Notes: generated by a model not told the origin, from the sequence alone. DNA of 64,000 nucleotides from Planctomycetota bacterium (GCA_039819165.1 JBCBSM010000002.1:389426-453425); one strand, 5' to 3'; counted from the first letter of the stretch, positions 37,029 through 48,011 are shown. Program-made: numbers and translations.

Positions 37029-40000
37029 CTAGTCCTCGATCAGCGTGAAGTCCGTCAGCAGGAGCGAGAGCGGCCGCGGGCCCGCCAGCTTCCACTTCCA
37101 CAGGTGCAGCTGCACGTCGTTGGCGCCCTTCTTGAGCCGCACGGGCAGCGTGATGGCGTGGTCGGCCAGCTCGCCGGTCACCGGCACCGCCATCTCGCCG
37201 GCGGGCTTGCCGTTCACGACGACCCGCAGCCGCTGACCCTTGAGATGGTTGCGGCAGGTCAGCGCGAGCTTCGCCGGTCCCGGCTTCGACGCGTGCATGA
37301 TCGCGCCCGCCGAGCCGCCCTTGATCCAGCGGTGCCGGCCTAGGTTCTTCTCGGGCATCGCCGGCTGCCAGTACTCGAAGCCCCAGCGAGGCTCATACGC
37401 CGGCAAGGTCGGACGAATCAGCGCGGGCTGGTCGGGCATCGGTGCCGGCCGGGTGAAGTCGATCTTGCGGGACAGTCCGATCCGCGACCCGGCGCCGCTG
37501 GACGCGAGCGCCGTGTGGATCCGCTGGTAGGAGGCGAAGAGCGAGAACTCGTTCTCCGCGTGGATTCGGGCCCAGCGCCCCAGGTCGCGGCGGTACGCCT
37601 CGTCGCGGTGCAGCAGCTCGATCGCCTCGGCGAGCGCCCCGGCGCCGACCTCCCGCGCAACGACGCCCGTCACGCCGTCGCGGATCGCCTCGGGCACGCC
37701 GCCGACGGGGAAGCCGACGCTCGGCGTGCCGCAGGCGGCCGCCTCGATGAACACCTGGCCGAAGGCCTCATCGGTGCTGGGGGCGACGAAGACGTCCGCG
37801 GCCGAGTACAGCATGGCGAGCCGCTGGGCGTCGCGCATGTAGCCCATCGCCCGCATGCCGGGGATGGGCAGTTCGGCCTTAGGCGGCACGTAGCCCACGC
37901 CGACGACGGTCGCATCGGGCAGATCCAGCTGCCGCATCGCGTCGGCCAGCAGCGCGATGCCCTTGCGCTCGTCGTCGAGCGAGCAGGCCGACGCCATCAC
38001 GATGAAGTCGTCCGGCGGCAAGCCGAGCAGATCCCGGCAGGTTGCCCGATCCCGCGGGCGGAAGACCTGGGCATCCAGGCCGAGCGTGATCGGCCGCACG
38101 GGCGGGCGGTGGCCAAGATCGACCGGCGTGCCATCCTCGGCATCGGCCATCGGGGCCGCGAGCGCGTCCTCGGCGCACCGGGCCATCCATCGGCTGTTGG
38201 TCAGCACCGTCAGCCGATCCGACCCAGTGAGGAAACGCCGCTGCGCCTCCCACGTCGGCCGGATGCGATCGGCCGGCATCACGGGGTAGGACGCCCCGAG
38301 GGCCTCCCGCGACACGCCGCCGTGCAGGTGGTCGGTGGCGTCGCCCACGTAGGTCTGCTTGCCGGTCAGCAGCCACTGGTCGTGCATCAGGAAGACGGTC
38401 TCGTGCCTTGCCGCAACGGCCGAGAGCGCCTCGGCGGTAATGCCCGAGCCATGGACGTTGCCGACGACGACGAGATCGGGCTTCTTGGCGGCGACGGCCT
38501 CCAGCACGTCGGCGACCGCGATCTCGGTGGACTCGCGGTAGGGCTCGGTGATCGTGGCCGACAGCGCATCGACGTGGTGGCCCGCGGACGCGAACGCCTG
38601 GCCCACGCGTCGCTGGCCGATGCCGGCGCCGTACTCGAAGCCCACGTCGTTGAGCAGCAGCACGCGGAGCCGCTTCTTGGGCGTCTCCTTCTCGCGGGGC
38701 TCCGGCTCCATCTTCCTCGTCTCGCAGAAATCGGCGACGACCTTGGGAAGCTCGCCCTTGAAACCCCCGCCGCCGTCCTCGCTGGTCTTTTGGTCGTCGT
38801 GGGTTCGGAACCACACGATGGGCCGGCCGATGCTGTGGACCCGGGCGCCCGCCTCGGCGAAGCGGAGCCACAGCTCGTAGTCCATCGAGTAGTACCAGTC
38901 GACGCGGACGTGCGCCCCCGCCCGCTCCCACAGATCCCGCGTGAAGAAGCAATCGGGCTGCCACCAGAACTGGCCAGTAAGCCAGCAGTTCTCCAGGTCG
39001 AGCATGTCCCGCAGCGGCATCGGGCCGTCCGCGCACGACGTGATGCACTGGTGGCTCAGCTTGCCATCCTTGAATACCTGCGCCATGCCGTTGAGGAAGT
39101 CGGCCCCCGACGTGCGATAGGCGATCGCGGCCGCCGCCAGCGCGCCCGGCGCGAGCATGTCGTCGGAATTGATCCAGGTGAGCAGCTCGCCCGTCGCCCG
39201 CTCGAACCCCTTGTTGAGCGCGTCGGATTGGCCCTTGTCCTTCTCCGAGACGGCCACCGCGAAGTGGTCGCGGTATCGCTCCGCGACGCGCATGGTGTCG
39301 TCGGTGCTCGCGCCGTCCATCAGGATGTGCTCGAGGTTGGGATAGCCCTGCCGCTGGATGGACAGGATCGTCTCCTCGATGAAGTGGCCCTGGTTGTAGC
39401 TCGGCGTGACGATCGTGATCCTGGGCCAGGGGCTGCCGTCGGGCATCGTCGACGGCAGCGGCGCCGCATCGGGCGTGACCCAGGGCCAGCGACCGAGCCC
39501 CTCCAGCAGCCGGCGCTGCGGCCGGGGATCGATCTCAACCCGGGCAAGATCGAGCGCCGCCGCAAGTTCCCCATCGCCCGCCCGCGCTCCGACGCCGGGC
39601 GCGGGCCGAACGACGGGCGTCCGTGTCGTCGTGGCGTCACCGCTGCCATCGTCACGCGATTGTGCGAGCCGCTCGCGGACGGCCGAAAACTGCTCGGCGG
39701 GCCACGCCGCCGGCTCGACGCCCGCGCCCCCCTGGTCGAGGCGTAACGCCACCGCGTTGCCGACGCTCCGCACGACCCGCCACGCCCCCGCATACCGCGA
39801 CGATCGCAGCGCGGCGGCGTCCGCGCCGACCACGATGGCCGTCGTGCCCGCCGCCATGCACCCGGCGAGCGGGCCGAGCGCCGCGTCGATCTCCGCAACG
39901 TCCCGCGCCGCGACGATCGCGAGCGTGGGCCGCACCGGCAGCTCGCGGAGCGTGCGGTGCAGCGTGGCCTTGGATATCGCGGCGTCCGGCGCTCGCGGCC

Positions 40001-40253
40001 GTAGACCCTCCGCGTTCTCGGCGTCGCCCGCCGCAACGAAGACCTGGCCACCACCGCCCGCGAGCGCCCGCATGATGGCATCGGGCAGCACTCCCGCCGC
40101 GAGCACGACCCGGCCGGCGGTCGGCACCGCGGCCGACACCAGCGCCGCCGCGTCGGCGGCGGCGGGAAGATCGATCGACGCGAGGTGGTCCGCCAGCCGC
40201 CGCGCCGCCTCGAGCAGCTCGCCTTGATTTTCTGAGATCGTGGTGGCGCTCAT
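37029..40253 (-). CDS. GT2-GT4 fusion glycosyltransferase
   Basis: The 1074-aa product has three parts after an N-terminal region of unknown fold (1-270). The GT2 domain (about 276-480) begins PRITIVTPSYNQGHFIEETI and has MDGASTDDT and LTWINSDDML, where DD is the metal motif of GT-A enzymes. The GT4 domain (about 525-930) has LLNDVGFEYGAGIGQRRVG and the donor-site APSTDEAFGQVFIEAAACGTPSVGFPVGGVPE. A C-terminal beta-rich domain (about 950-1074) follows. Such two-domain enzymes build polysaccharide or glycoprotein chains. It overlaps the upstream GT9 gene (ATGA) and probably acts with it. Substrates are unknown. Confidence 0.88.
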   Translation of the reverse strand: MSATTISENQGELLEAARRLADHLASIDLPAAADAAALVSAAVPTAGRVVLAAGVLPDAIMRALAGGGGQVFVAAGDAENAEGLRPRAPDAAISKATLHRTLRELPVRPTLAIVAARDVAEIDAALGPLAGCMAAGTTAIVVGADAAALRSSRYAGAWRVVRSVGNAVALRLDQGGAGVEPAAWPAEQFSAVRERLAQSRDDGSGDATTTRTPVVRPAPGVGARAGDGELAAALDLARVEIDPRPQRRLLEGLGRWPWVTPDAAPLPSTMPDGSPWPRITIVTPSYNQGHFIEETILSIQRQGYPNLEHILMDGASTDDTMRVAERYRDHFAVAVSEKDKGQSDALNKGFERATGELLTWINSDDMLAPGALAAAAIAYRTSGADFLNGMAQVFKDGKLSHQCITSCADGPMPLRDMLDLENCWLTGQFWWQPDCFFTRDLWERAGAHVRVDWYYSMDYELWLRFAEAGARVHSIGRPIVWFRTHDDQKTSEDGGGGFKGELPKVVADFCETRKMEPEPREKETPKKRLRVLLLNDVGFEYGAGIGQRRVGQAFASAGHHVDALSATITEPYRESTEIAVADVLEAVAAKKPDLVVVGNVHGSGITAEALSAVAARHETVFLMHDQWLLTGKQTYVGDATDHLHGGVSREALGASYPVMPADRIRPTWEAQRRFLTGSDRLTVLTNSRWMARCAEDALAAPMADAEDGTPVDLGHRPPVRPITLGLDAQVFRPRDRATCRDLLGLPPDDFIVMASACSLDDERKGIALLADAMRQLDLPDATVVGVGYVPPKAELPIPGMRAMGYMRDAQRLAMLYSAADVFVAPSTDEAFGQVFIEAAACGTPSVGFPVGGVPEAIRDGVTGVVAREVGAGALAEAIELLHRDEAYRRDLGRWARIHAENEFSLFASYQRIHTALASSGAGSRIGLSRKIDFTRPAPMPDQPALIRPTLPAYEPRWGFEYWQPAMPEKNLGRHRWIKGGSAGAIMHASKPGPAKLALTCRNHLKGQRLRVVVNGKPAGEMAVPVTGELADHAITLPVRLKKGANDVQLHLWKWKLAGPRPLSLLLTDFTLIED

Positions 40254-42196
40254 GCGTTCCTCGCACTCGCGTGGCCGTTGCCGCCGACGTACTTGCGGCG
40301 GGCCTGCTCCTCCCAGGGAAGCTGCTGCGCGACGCCCAGCCGCTGGCCGAGCAACCGCCAGCGGGACGCCAGCAGCTCGCTGAGCTTGTTCTCCGTCCAC
40401 TGGAGCGCCTCGAGCCGCTGGTCGGCGAGCTTCTCGATCGCCCGCCGCTCGCGGACCAGCCGCTCGATGCGGAGGGCCATGTCCTGCTGGCGGCCCTGGG
40501 CGGCGGCGGCCACGCGGCGGGCGGCGGACAGGTCCTTCCGCAGCGTGGCGACGTCGACCTTGCTGGCCCGCTCGCGGAGTGCCCTAGCGTCCTGCCGGGC
40601 GGCATCACGCTCCTGCTCGGCGGCCCGGACCTCGCCGCGGGCCTCCTCGATCCGCTGCTCGGCACGACGCTCGGCCTCTGCAACCCTCTTCTCCGACTCG
40701 CGACGCAGCGATTCGATCGCCGCTTGCTTGTCCTGGAGCTTCTGCCGCAGCTCGGCCACCTGATCGCGGAGCGCCTGGGCCTGCTTGCCCGAGCTCTCGG
40801 CTCGCTCGGCGGCGTTGGCGAGCTTCTTGCGAGCCTCGGCGAGCTGCGCGCTGCTCTGATCGAGCTTGCGGGAGATCTCGCTCGCGCGCCGCTGCGCGTC
40901 GCCCCCGGCGGCGTTGCGCTGGATCGCTTGTTCCAGCCGCTCGAGCCGCTGCATCACCGCCGATTCGCTCATCCTCGTTCTCCGTGCTTCGTTCTCGGCG
41001 TCGGCGAGCCCCCGCTTGGTGCGCAGCAGCTCGGCCTTGTAGTCCTGGGCCGCCCGGGTGGCGTCGCCCGCGATGGTCGCCAGCATGGCACGACTGGGCT
41101 CGACCTGGCGGACCTCGGCCCCGGCGATCGCGCCCGACTCGAAGCGGTCCGCCGCCGCCCGGACCTCCGCCAGCGGCACGTCCTTGACGCAGTACGACCG
41201 CCGCTGCTCGCACCGCCAATCGCACGGCGAGCATGGCACCGCGAGCGTGATGGTGTAGCTCGGCATCGCCAGCGGCCGGAAGCGGGGCCACGTGCCCCCG
41301 CCGAAGACCGCGAACACCGGCCGGCCCACCGCCGCCGCCAGGTGCATGGGTCCGGTATCGCGGCCGACGTAGCACCGCGCCGCCTCGAGCAGCGCCGCCA
41401 TCGCGACGGTGTCGCCCTCGGCGCGGCCGAACCAGCGGCGGGGCTCGAGCCCCTTGGTCTCCAGGCCCTCGGCGATACCGTCCGCGACCGGCCGCTCGTC
41501 GTCGCCGCCAACCAGCAGCAGCGGCCGGCCGTGCCTCGCCGACCAGTGCGCCAGCAGTTCGACCCAGCGCTCCGGGGGCCAGTTGCGGACGGCCGTGTGC
41601 TCGTGGTGCGCCACGCACGCCGCCAGGAACTCGCCCCGCGGAAGGTCCAGCCCGGCGAGCACCGCGTCGGCCGCGTGCCGCGCATCATCGCCGACGTCGA
41701 GCGTCGGATTCTCGAGGGTCACGCGCCGACCGAGCACCGCTCGCGCCAGCGCCTCGGACTTGCGCAGCTCGTGCAGGTCCTCGTTGACGCGGATGATCTC
41801 GTCGAAGCGTGACTCGTCCGCGGGCGGCGGGTAGGACGGCGGCACGAAGCGGCCGCCCGACATCCCGATCCGGCGCGCCTCGGACAGTTCGCCCGCGAGG
41901 CGGGCCTCGAGCGTCGTCCACGTGTATGGGGCCGCCAGGAAAACGTCGGGCGCGAACTCGCGCGCGGCCTCGGCGACGCCGTCCAGCGACTCGTCGTCGG
42001 CTTCGAGCCCGCCCTCGTAGGGATTGGCGCCGCACTCGATGAGCCTCGCCGTTGGCGCCGCGAGCCCCGCGATGGGCTGGACGAGCGGACGCACCACGAC
42101 CGCCAGTTCGTGACCCTCCGCGGCAAGAGCCGCGAATAGCGGCTGGCGGAGCACCACGTCGCCGATGGTGTCGGGATTGGAGATCAATATCCGCAT
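40250..42196 (-). CDS. GT9 (heptosyltransferase-like) glycosyltransferase with C-terminal coiled coil
   Basis: The 648-aa product starts at ATG 42196 (MRILISNPDTIGDVVLRQPL), which is the GT9/ADP-heptose transferase opening. The GT-B domain continues to about residue 340, with RNWPPERWVELLAHW, YVGRDTGPMHLAAAVGRPVFAVFG, and a cysteine cluster CSPCDWRCEQRRSYC found in related GT9 enzymes. Residues about 345-600 are a long coiled coil rich in Glu, Arg and Ala, not normal for GT9. It could tether the enzyme or its GT2-GT4 partner. The stop overlaps the downstream fusion gene. Confidence 0.87.
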   Translation of the reverse strand: MRILISNPDTIGDVVLRQPLFAALAAEGHELAVVVRPLVQPIAGLAAPTARLIECGANPYEGGLEADDESLDGVAEAAREFAPDVFLAAPYTWTTLEARLAGELSEARRIGMSGGRFVPPSYPPPADESRFDEIIRVNEDLHELRKSEALARAVLGRRVTLENPTLDVGDDARHAADAVLAGLDLPRGEFLAACVAHHEHTAVRNWPPERWVELLAHWSARHGRPLLLVGGDDERPVADGIAEGLETKGLEPRRWFGRAEGDTVAMAALLEAARCYVGRDTGPMHLAAAVGRPVFAVFGGGTWPRFRPLAMPSYTITLAVPCSPCDWRCEQRRSYCVKDVPLAEVRAAADRFESGAIAGAEVRQVEPSRAMLATIAGDATRAAQDYKAELLRTKRGLADAENEARRTRMSESAVMQRLERLEQAIQRNAAGGDAQRRASEISRKLDQSSAQLAEARKKLANAAERAESSGKQAQALRDQVAELRQKLQDKQAAIESLRRESEKRVAEAERRAEQRIEEARGEVRAAEQERDAARQDARALRERASKVDVATLRKDLSAARRVAAAAQGRQQDMALRIERLVRERRAIEKLADQRLEALQWTENKLSELLASRWRLLGQRLGVAQQLPWEEQARRKYVGGNGHASARNA

Positions 42197-42285
42197 GGAT
42201 GGCCGGCCCGTGTGCGGGCCGCTGGGCTCCCCCCTTCCGGCAGCCATGACTTTAGGGCTCCGCCGGCCGCGTTTGGGCCCCGGAC

Positions 42286-43953
42286 CTACCGCCCCTGCGC
42301 CGCGGGCTCGGCCGCGGGCGGCCCCGCCAGCGCGTCCATGAACTCGCGGTGGTTGGCGCAGCGGGGCACCTTGTGCTGGCCGCCGAGCTTCCCGCGATCG
42401 GCCATCCACCGCTGCACCGCTCCGGGCTCCAGCGGCGAGACGATCGGAGCGGCCATGCCCAGCCCGTCGGTCCGCTTGACCTCGTAGTCGTGGCACTCGT
42501 GCTGCAGCGTCGCGTCGAACTCGGCCGCGAAGGCGTCCAGCCGTCCGCGGAAGGGCTCGGCTACCTCCACCGCCAGCTGCAGCCCGGCGCGCAGGCCATC
42601 GCCCGGGTACACCGGCGAGGCGGTGAACTCGCCCACCTCGATGCCGGTGGCCTCCGCCGCGTGCGCCACGGCGGTCTCGATGTTCTCGACGATGATGTTC
42701 TCGCCGAAGGCATTGATGAACAGCTTGTGCCGCCCCACGATCCGCAGCCGGCAGGGACCGTCGCCGCCGATGCCATCGAAGCCCGCGGGCACGGCATCGA
42801 ACTCGACGACGTCGCCGATGAGGTACCGCCAGAGCCCCGCGCAGGTGGTCATGACCACGACGTAGCGCTGGCCCTTCTCGACCTCGTGGACCGAGAACGC
42901 CGGCGGGTCCTCGCGGCCGGCGTCCTCCAGCGGCACGAATTCGTAGAAGATGTCGTGGTCGGCGTTCAGCCGCAGCCCGCGGTCGCCCGGCTCGTCCTGC
43001 ACGGCGATGAACCCCTCGCTGGCGGGGTAGAGCTCGAGCCGCACGGGGATGTCGCGCTCGCCGCCGCTGAACAGCCGCCGGATCGTGGGCGCGAACGGGT
43101 CGTACCGAACCCCGCCGTGCGTGAACAGCGTCAGGTGGGGCCAGACCTCCTCGATGGTCCGCGTGCCGGTCTTCTCCAGCACCCGCTCGAAGAGCGCGAC
43201 CGTCCAGCTGGGCATGCCGCTGATCATGCGGACGTCCTGTGCGGCCGTCCGCTCGGCCATGGCCTCGATCTTGGTGGGCCAGTGGTCCATAAGGGCGATA
43301 TCACGGCCCGGCGAATACACGGCGCTCAGCGGCCAGCGGATCTGCTGCGTGGCGATGCCCGAGAGGTCGCCGATGATCACGCCGTTGTCGCCCGCGGTGA
43401 GCGCGCTCGACCCGCCCAGGAAGAGCGCATGCCCGCCGAACACCCGGAAGAACGGCACGCCCCACCGCACCGCGTGGGCGAAGATGTCCAGCGACGCGCG
43501 ATAGTTGGAACGCATCATCGCGTCGCTGATGGGGATCCGCTTGTCGCCCGCGGTCGTGCCGCTGGTCTGCGCGAAGCAGCGGACGAAGCCCGGCCACAGC
43601 ACGTCCCGCTCGGCGTCCTCGTACATCCGCCGCAGGTACGGCAGCAGCGCAACGTACTCCTTGGTAGGAACGGCGGTGCGGTACGCGGCGGCGAGCTGGT
43701 CGTCCGGCGATCGCAGGACGGCGTCGTAGCCATGCTCGCGGCCGAACGCCGTGGCCGCCCCGCGCTCGAGCAGCCCGCGGAGTTGGCGGGCCTGGATGCC
43801 CGCGGTGTGCCGCTGCCAGAAGCCGCGGTCGCCCAGCCGCCGCGCGCGGCCCCGGACCTTGGCGGCCAGCCCCGCCCCGATGGCTGACGTCCACCGGAAC
43901 CCGCCCGGACTCGGAAGGTACACCGTCGATCGGCTGGGATCGGGCGCGCTCAC
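42286..43953 (-). CDS. GH3 auxin-responsive promoter family protein (acyl-amide synthetase-like)
   Basis: GH3 proteins adenylate carboxylic acids and conjugate them to amino acids. The 555-aa product shows the GH3 pattern: RCFAQTSGTTAGDKRIPIS (the ATP-binding loop), YPASEGFIAVQ, a tyrosine/aspartate segment in YLIGDVVEFD and the late KLFINAFGENIIVENIETAV. Plant members act on jasmonate or auxin; bacterial substrates are unknown. It starts at GTG 43953, which overlaps the alpha/beta hydrolase stop (GTGA). It is the last gene of the proS-ABC-hydrolase-GH3 unit. Confidence 0.88.
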   Translation of the reverse strand: MSAPDPSRSTVYLPSPGGFRWTSAIGAGLAAKVRGRARRLGDRGFWQRHTAGIQARQLRGLLERGAATAFGREHGYDAVLRSPDDQLAAAYRTAVPTKEYVALLPYLRRMYEDAERDVLWPGFVRCFAQTSGTTAGDKRIPISDAMMRSNYRASLDIFAHAVRWGVPFFRVFGGHALFLGGSSALTAGDNGVIIGDLSGIATQQIRWPLSAVYSPGRDIALMDHWPTKIEAMAERTAAQDVRMISGMPSWTVALFERVLEKTGTRTIEEVWPHLTLFTHGGVRYDPFAPTIRRLFSGGERDIPVRLELYPASEGFIAVQDEPGDRGLRLNADHDIFYEFVPLEDAGREDPPAFSVHEVEKGQRYVVVMTTCAGLWRYLIGDVVEFDAVPAGFDGIGGDGPCRLRIVGRHKLFINAFGENIIVENIETAVAHAAEATGIEVGEFTASPVYPGDGLRAGLQLAVEVAEPFRGRLDAFAAEFDATLQHECHDYEVKRTDGLGMAAPIVSPLEPGAVQRWMADRGKLGGQHKVPRCANHREFMDALAGPPAAEPAAQGR

Positions 43954-44909
43954 CGCGCCGCCGCCGAGGCCAGGCTCTCGACGAAGTCCACCAGTTCGGC
44001 CGCGAACGGCTCGGGGTGCTCCATCATGGGCACGTGGCCGCAGCGATCGAACCACACGATGCGGGCGTTGGGCAGCCTGGACGCGAACTGCTCGGCGGCC
44101 TCGGGCGGGGTGACGATGTCCTCGCGGCCCCAGATCAGCAGCGTGGGCGTCTCGATATTGGCGATCCGCTCGCCCAGGTGGTTGCGGCGGGCCGACCGCG
44201 AAAGCCGCACCATCGCTCGCGCCCCGCCCCGCTCGGAGAGCTGCTGGTGGGCCCGCTCGATATCGCTGGCCCGCATGTACCGCTCGGGGTCGTGGAACAG
44301 CTCGGCGATCTTCCGTTCCAGCCACGCCCGGCTGGGACGCAGCTGCACGTCGCTCACCATCGATTTCTCGATAAGCCCGCTCGAGCCCGCCAGCACCAGC
44401 CCGCGGACGAGATCGGGCCGCTGCAGCGCCACGCGCAGCGCAACGTGCCCGCCGAAGGAGTTGCCTACCAGCACGACGGGCCCGTCGACGTGCCGCTCGA
44501 GGAAATCCACCGTCAGGCGGGTCACGCCGTCGATGGAGCAGTCGTCACCCCGCAGATCGAGCAGCGGCACCTGCAGCAGCACGCAGTGGACCGAGGCTTC
44601 GACCTGGCGGACGACATCCTCCCAGTGCTCGTTGAGGCCGACCAGGCCGTGCAGGAAGACCACCGTCGGCCCGCCGCCCAGGTGCTCGACCTTGGCGGTG
44701 ACCGACCCCGCGCTGCCGCGCAGCGTGATCACGCGGCCGTCCGAGAGGGCGGCCTCGTGGTGCCCGGTTGCACTTGATGGTGTCAACGCGACCGCTTCCC
44801 TGCACCGTGTCTCGCCGGGCGGTGGTCCCGCGGGCAGGCGTCCACCAGCCGAACATCCCCGCTCCGGCCCATCCAGCATACTACGCCCCGCGGCCGACAC
44901 GGGCCGCAT
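43950..44909 (-). CDS. Alpha/beta hydrolase
   Basis: The product has the alpha/beta hydrolase fold motifs VVFLHGLVGLNEHWEDVV (HG oxyanion region), VGNSFGGHVALRVAL (nucleophile GNSFGG), IWGREDIVTPPEAA (acid) and RCGHVPMMEHPEPFA (histidine). Catalytic Ser, Asp and His are all present. The start is uncertain: ATG at 44909 (with GGGGG upstream) or 44879, or TTG at 44783, which fits the family length better. It resembles small-molecule ester, lactone or C-C bond hydrolases; substrate unknown. Its stop overlaps the GH3 gene. It follows the ABC ATPase by 25 nt. Confidence 0.85.
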   Translation of the reverse strand: MRPVSAAGRSMLDGPERGCSAGGRLPAGPPPGETRCREAVALTPSSATGHHEAALSDGRVITLRGSAGSVTAKVEHLGGGPTVVFLHGLVGLNEHWEDVVRQVEASVHCVLLQVPLLDLRGDDCSIDGVTRLTVDFLERHVDGPVVLVGNSFGGHVALRVALQRPDLVRGLVLAGSSGLIEKSMVSDVQLRPSRAWLERKIAELFHDPERYMRASDIERAHQQLSERGGARAMVRLSRSARRNHLGERIANIETPTLLIWGREDIVTPPEAAEQFASRLPNARIVWFDRCGHVPMMEHPEPFAAELVDFVESLASAAAR

Positions 44910-44934
44910 CTAGCCCCCGTGGGACGACCCAGGC

Positions 44935-45701
<767 letters not shown>

Positions 45702-45705
<4 letters not shown>

Positions 45706-47537
45706 GAGCCCTCCTTCGCTTCGAGCGCGCCCAGCGCCCGCTGCACGGCCTCGTCCATCGGCACGATGTCGCCCTTGCCGGCGTCCCGGCGGAGCTTGAG
45801 CTCCACACCCCCCTGCTCGAGCGCCTTGTCGCCCAGCGTGATCCGCACGGGGATGCCCACCAGGTCGGCGTCCTTGAACTTGGGGCCGGGCCGCTCCTTG
45901 CGGTCGTCGATCAGCACGTCCGCACCGGCGGCCGACAGCTGCTCGGCCAGCTCGCCCGCGATGCGGTTCTGGTTCTCGTCGTCGTGCTTCATCAAGATGA
46001 TCTGCACGTGGTAGGGCGCGACCGCCGCGGGCCAGACGATGCCGCCGTCGTCGTGGCTCATCTCGACGCACGCCGCCATCGTGCGGCTGACGCCGATGCC
46101 GTAGCAGCCCATGGTCACCGCCCGCGGCTTCTGGTCCTCGGCCAGCACGGTGAAGCCCATCGCGTCGCTGTACTTGGTGCCCAGCTTGAAGATGTGGCCG
46201 ACCTCGATGCCCCGCTGCGTTGTGAGCTTCGCGCCCTCGGCCCGCGGCGACGGGTCGCCCTCCTCGGCATCACGGATGTCGGCAACCTTCGCCTTCTCGA
46301 GATCGACGCCCAGGTCGCGTGCCCAGTGCCAGCCCGTGACGTGGTGGTCCATCTCGTCGGCACCGGTCGCCCACGCGGTCGGCTGGGCCGCGTCGGGATC
46401 GACCACCAGCGTCGCCCCGGCGAGCCGCCCGATCATGCACGGGCTGACGTAGCCGATCGCGAGCCCGTCGGCCTTGGCCCTCTTCTCGTCCGCCAGCCGC
46501 ACGCCCGAACCGACGGCGTCGCGCACCTTCGCCTCGTTCACCTCGTGGTCGCCGCGGACGACGCCGAGGACGTACTTCGTCGCATTCGGATCCTTCAGCA
46601 CCCGCTCGAACACGATCGTCTTGAGCATCTGCGACGCCGCCACGCCCAGGTGCTGCGCCACGCCCTCGATGCCCGGCGTGCCCGGGGTGTGCTTCTTCTC
46701 GAGATCCCTCGACGGCGTGCCCTCGAACGACCAGGGCCGCTCGCCGATCTCGGCCTTCTCGACGTTCGCCGCGTATCCGCTGACCGGGCAGACCAGGATC
46801 TTGTCCTCGCCGCTCTCGGCGTGCACCATGAACTCGTGGCTGGCCGACCCGCCGATCGGACCGCTCTCGGCCTCCACCGCCGTGAAGCTCAGCCCGCACC
46901 GCGCGAAGATGCGCGAGTAGGCCTCGTAGAACTTGTCGTAGACGACATCCAGGCCGCCCTCGCCCTCGGCGTGGAGGTGGAAGGAGTACGCGTCCTTCAT
47001 CAGGAACTCGCGGCCCCGCAGCAGCCCGGAGCGCGGCCGCGGCTCATCGCGGAACTTGGTCTGGATCTGGTAGAGGCTCAGCGGCAGCTGGCGGTAGCTG
47101 GTGATCGCCGCCTTCATCATCTCGACGATCGGCTCCTCGTGCGTCGGCGCGAGCGCCAGCTCCCGGCCGTGCCGGTCGATGAGCTTGAACAGGTCGTCGC
47201 CGTACGCCTCGCGGCGGCCGGTCTCCTCCAGCAAGCTCATGGGCTCGAAGGCCGGAAAGAACATCTCCATCGCCCCGATCCGCTCGTGCTCCTCGCGGAT
47301 GATCTGCTGGATCTTGCGGAGGCTCCGCCAGGCCAGCGGCAGCAGGTCGTACACGCCCGCGGCCAGCTGCCGGATGAAGCCCGCCCGCACCAGGTACACG
47401 TGGCTGGGCGTGATGGCATCCGCCGGCGCCTCCCGCGTGGTGGGGATCAGCGTCTGCGTCCAGCGATGGACGTCGCCGCGGCGGGCGGTGGTCAGGACGG
47501 GCGGCAGCGATTGCGCAGGGGCCTCGGCGGTGGTCAT
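45702..47537 (-). CDS. proS: Prolyl-tRNA synthetase, bacterial type with editing domain
   Basis: ProRS charges tRNA-Pro. The 611-aa product is a class II synthetase: motif 2 is in TKFRDEPRPRSGLLRGREFLMKD, motif 1 region in LPLAWRSLRKIQQIIREEHE, and motif 3 in GCYGIGVSRTMAACVE. An insertion after about residue 250 with PGIEGVAQHLGVAASQMLKTIVF and the YbaK-like KYVLGVVRGDHEVNEAKV is the INS editing domain that removes misacylated alanine. The anticodon-binding domain ends the protein. It is the first gene of a coupled set (GTGA overlap with the ABC ATPase). A housekeeping gene, essential in all bacteria. Confidence 0.97.
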
Positions 47538-47605
47538 GGCGGGAGAGGGTAGGGGAAGCGGGGGCGTCTATGCTGCGCGGAAACCGGTCACAAGGAGACC
47601 CTCCC

Positions 47606-47986
47606 ATGCCCAAGCCCGCCCCCGTCGTCCACTTCGAAATCGGCTGCAAGGACCTCGCCAAGACCCGCCAGTTCTACGGCGACCTGCTCGGCTGGCAGTA
47701 CGGCATGGCCGACGACACCATGGCCATGGTCGGCAACCTCGGGCCCAAGGCCAGCCCGGCCACCGAGGGCGTGGGCGGCCACCTCACCGCCCTGGGCCAC
47801 GAGCCGCACCAGTACGTCACGGTCTACGCCGAGGTCGAGGACATCGAGGCCACGCTCGAGCATGCCGAGGAGCTGGGCGGCTCGACGGTCGTGCCCAAGC
47901 AAGAAGTGCCCGGCATGGGCTCGTTCGCGTGGCTGGCCGACCCAGAGGGCAACGTCGTCGGCCTGTGGACGTCGATCAAGGGCTGA
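47606..47986 (+). CDS. VOC family protein (glyoxalase/bleomycin-resistance fold)
   Basis: The 126-aa protein starts after AAGGAG with VVHFEIGCKDLAKTRQFYGDLLGW, the usual opening of the VOC fold, and ends MGSFAWLADPEGNVVGLW. The metal-site residues typical of the fold (H9 of VVHFEI and E in DPEGN) are not proof of catalysis. Function cannot be assigned. It lies between convergent/divergent genes and seems monocistronic. Confidence 0.85.
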   Translation: MPKPAPVVHFEIGCKDLAKTRQFYGDLLGWQYGMADDTMAMVGNLGPKASPATEGVGGHLTALGHEPHQYVTVYAEVEDIEATLEHAEELGGSTVVPKQEVPGMGSFAWLADPEGNVVGLWTSIKG

Positions 47987-48011
47987 CGCCAAAGAGCCCG
48001 CGCCTGACGAT

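Noticed and set aside
47606..47986. VOC protein as a specific glyoxalase I or antibiotic-resistance protein
   Set aside because: The fold is shared by many enzymes, and the short protein shows no diagnostic set of metal ligands for either.
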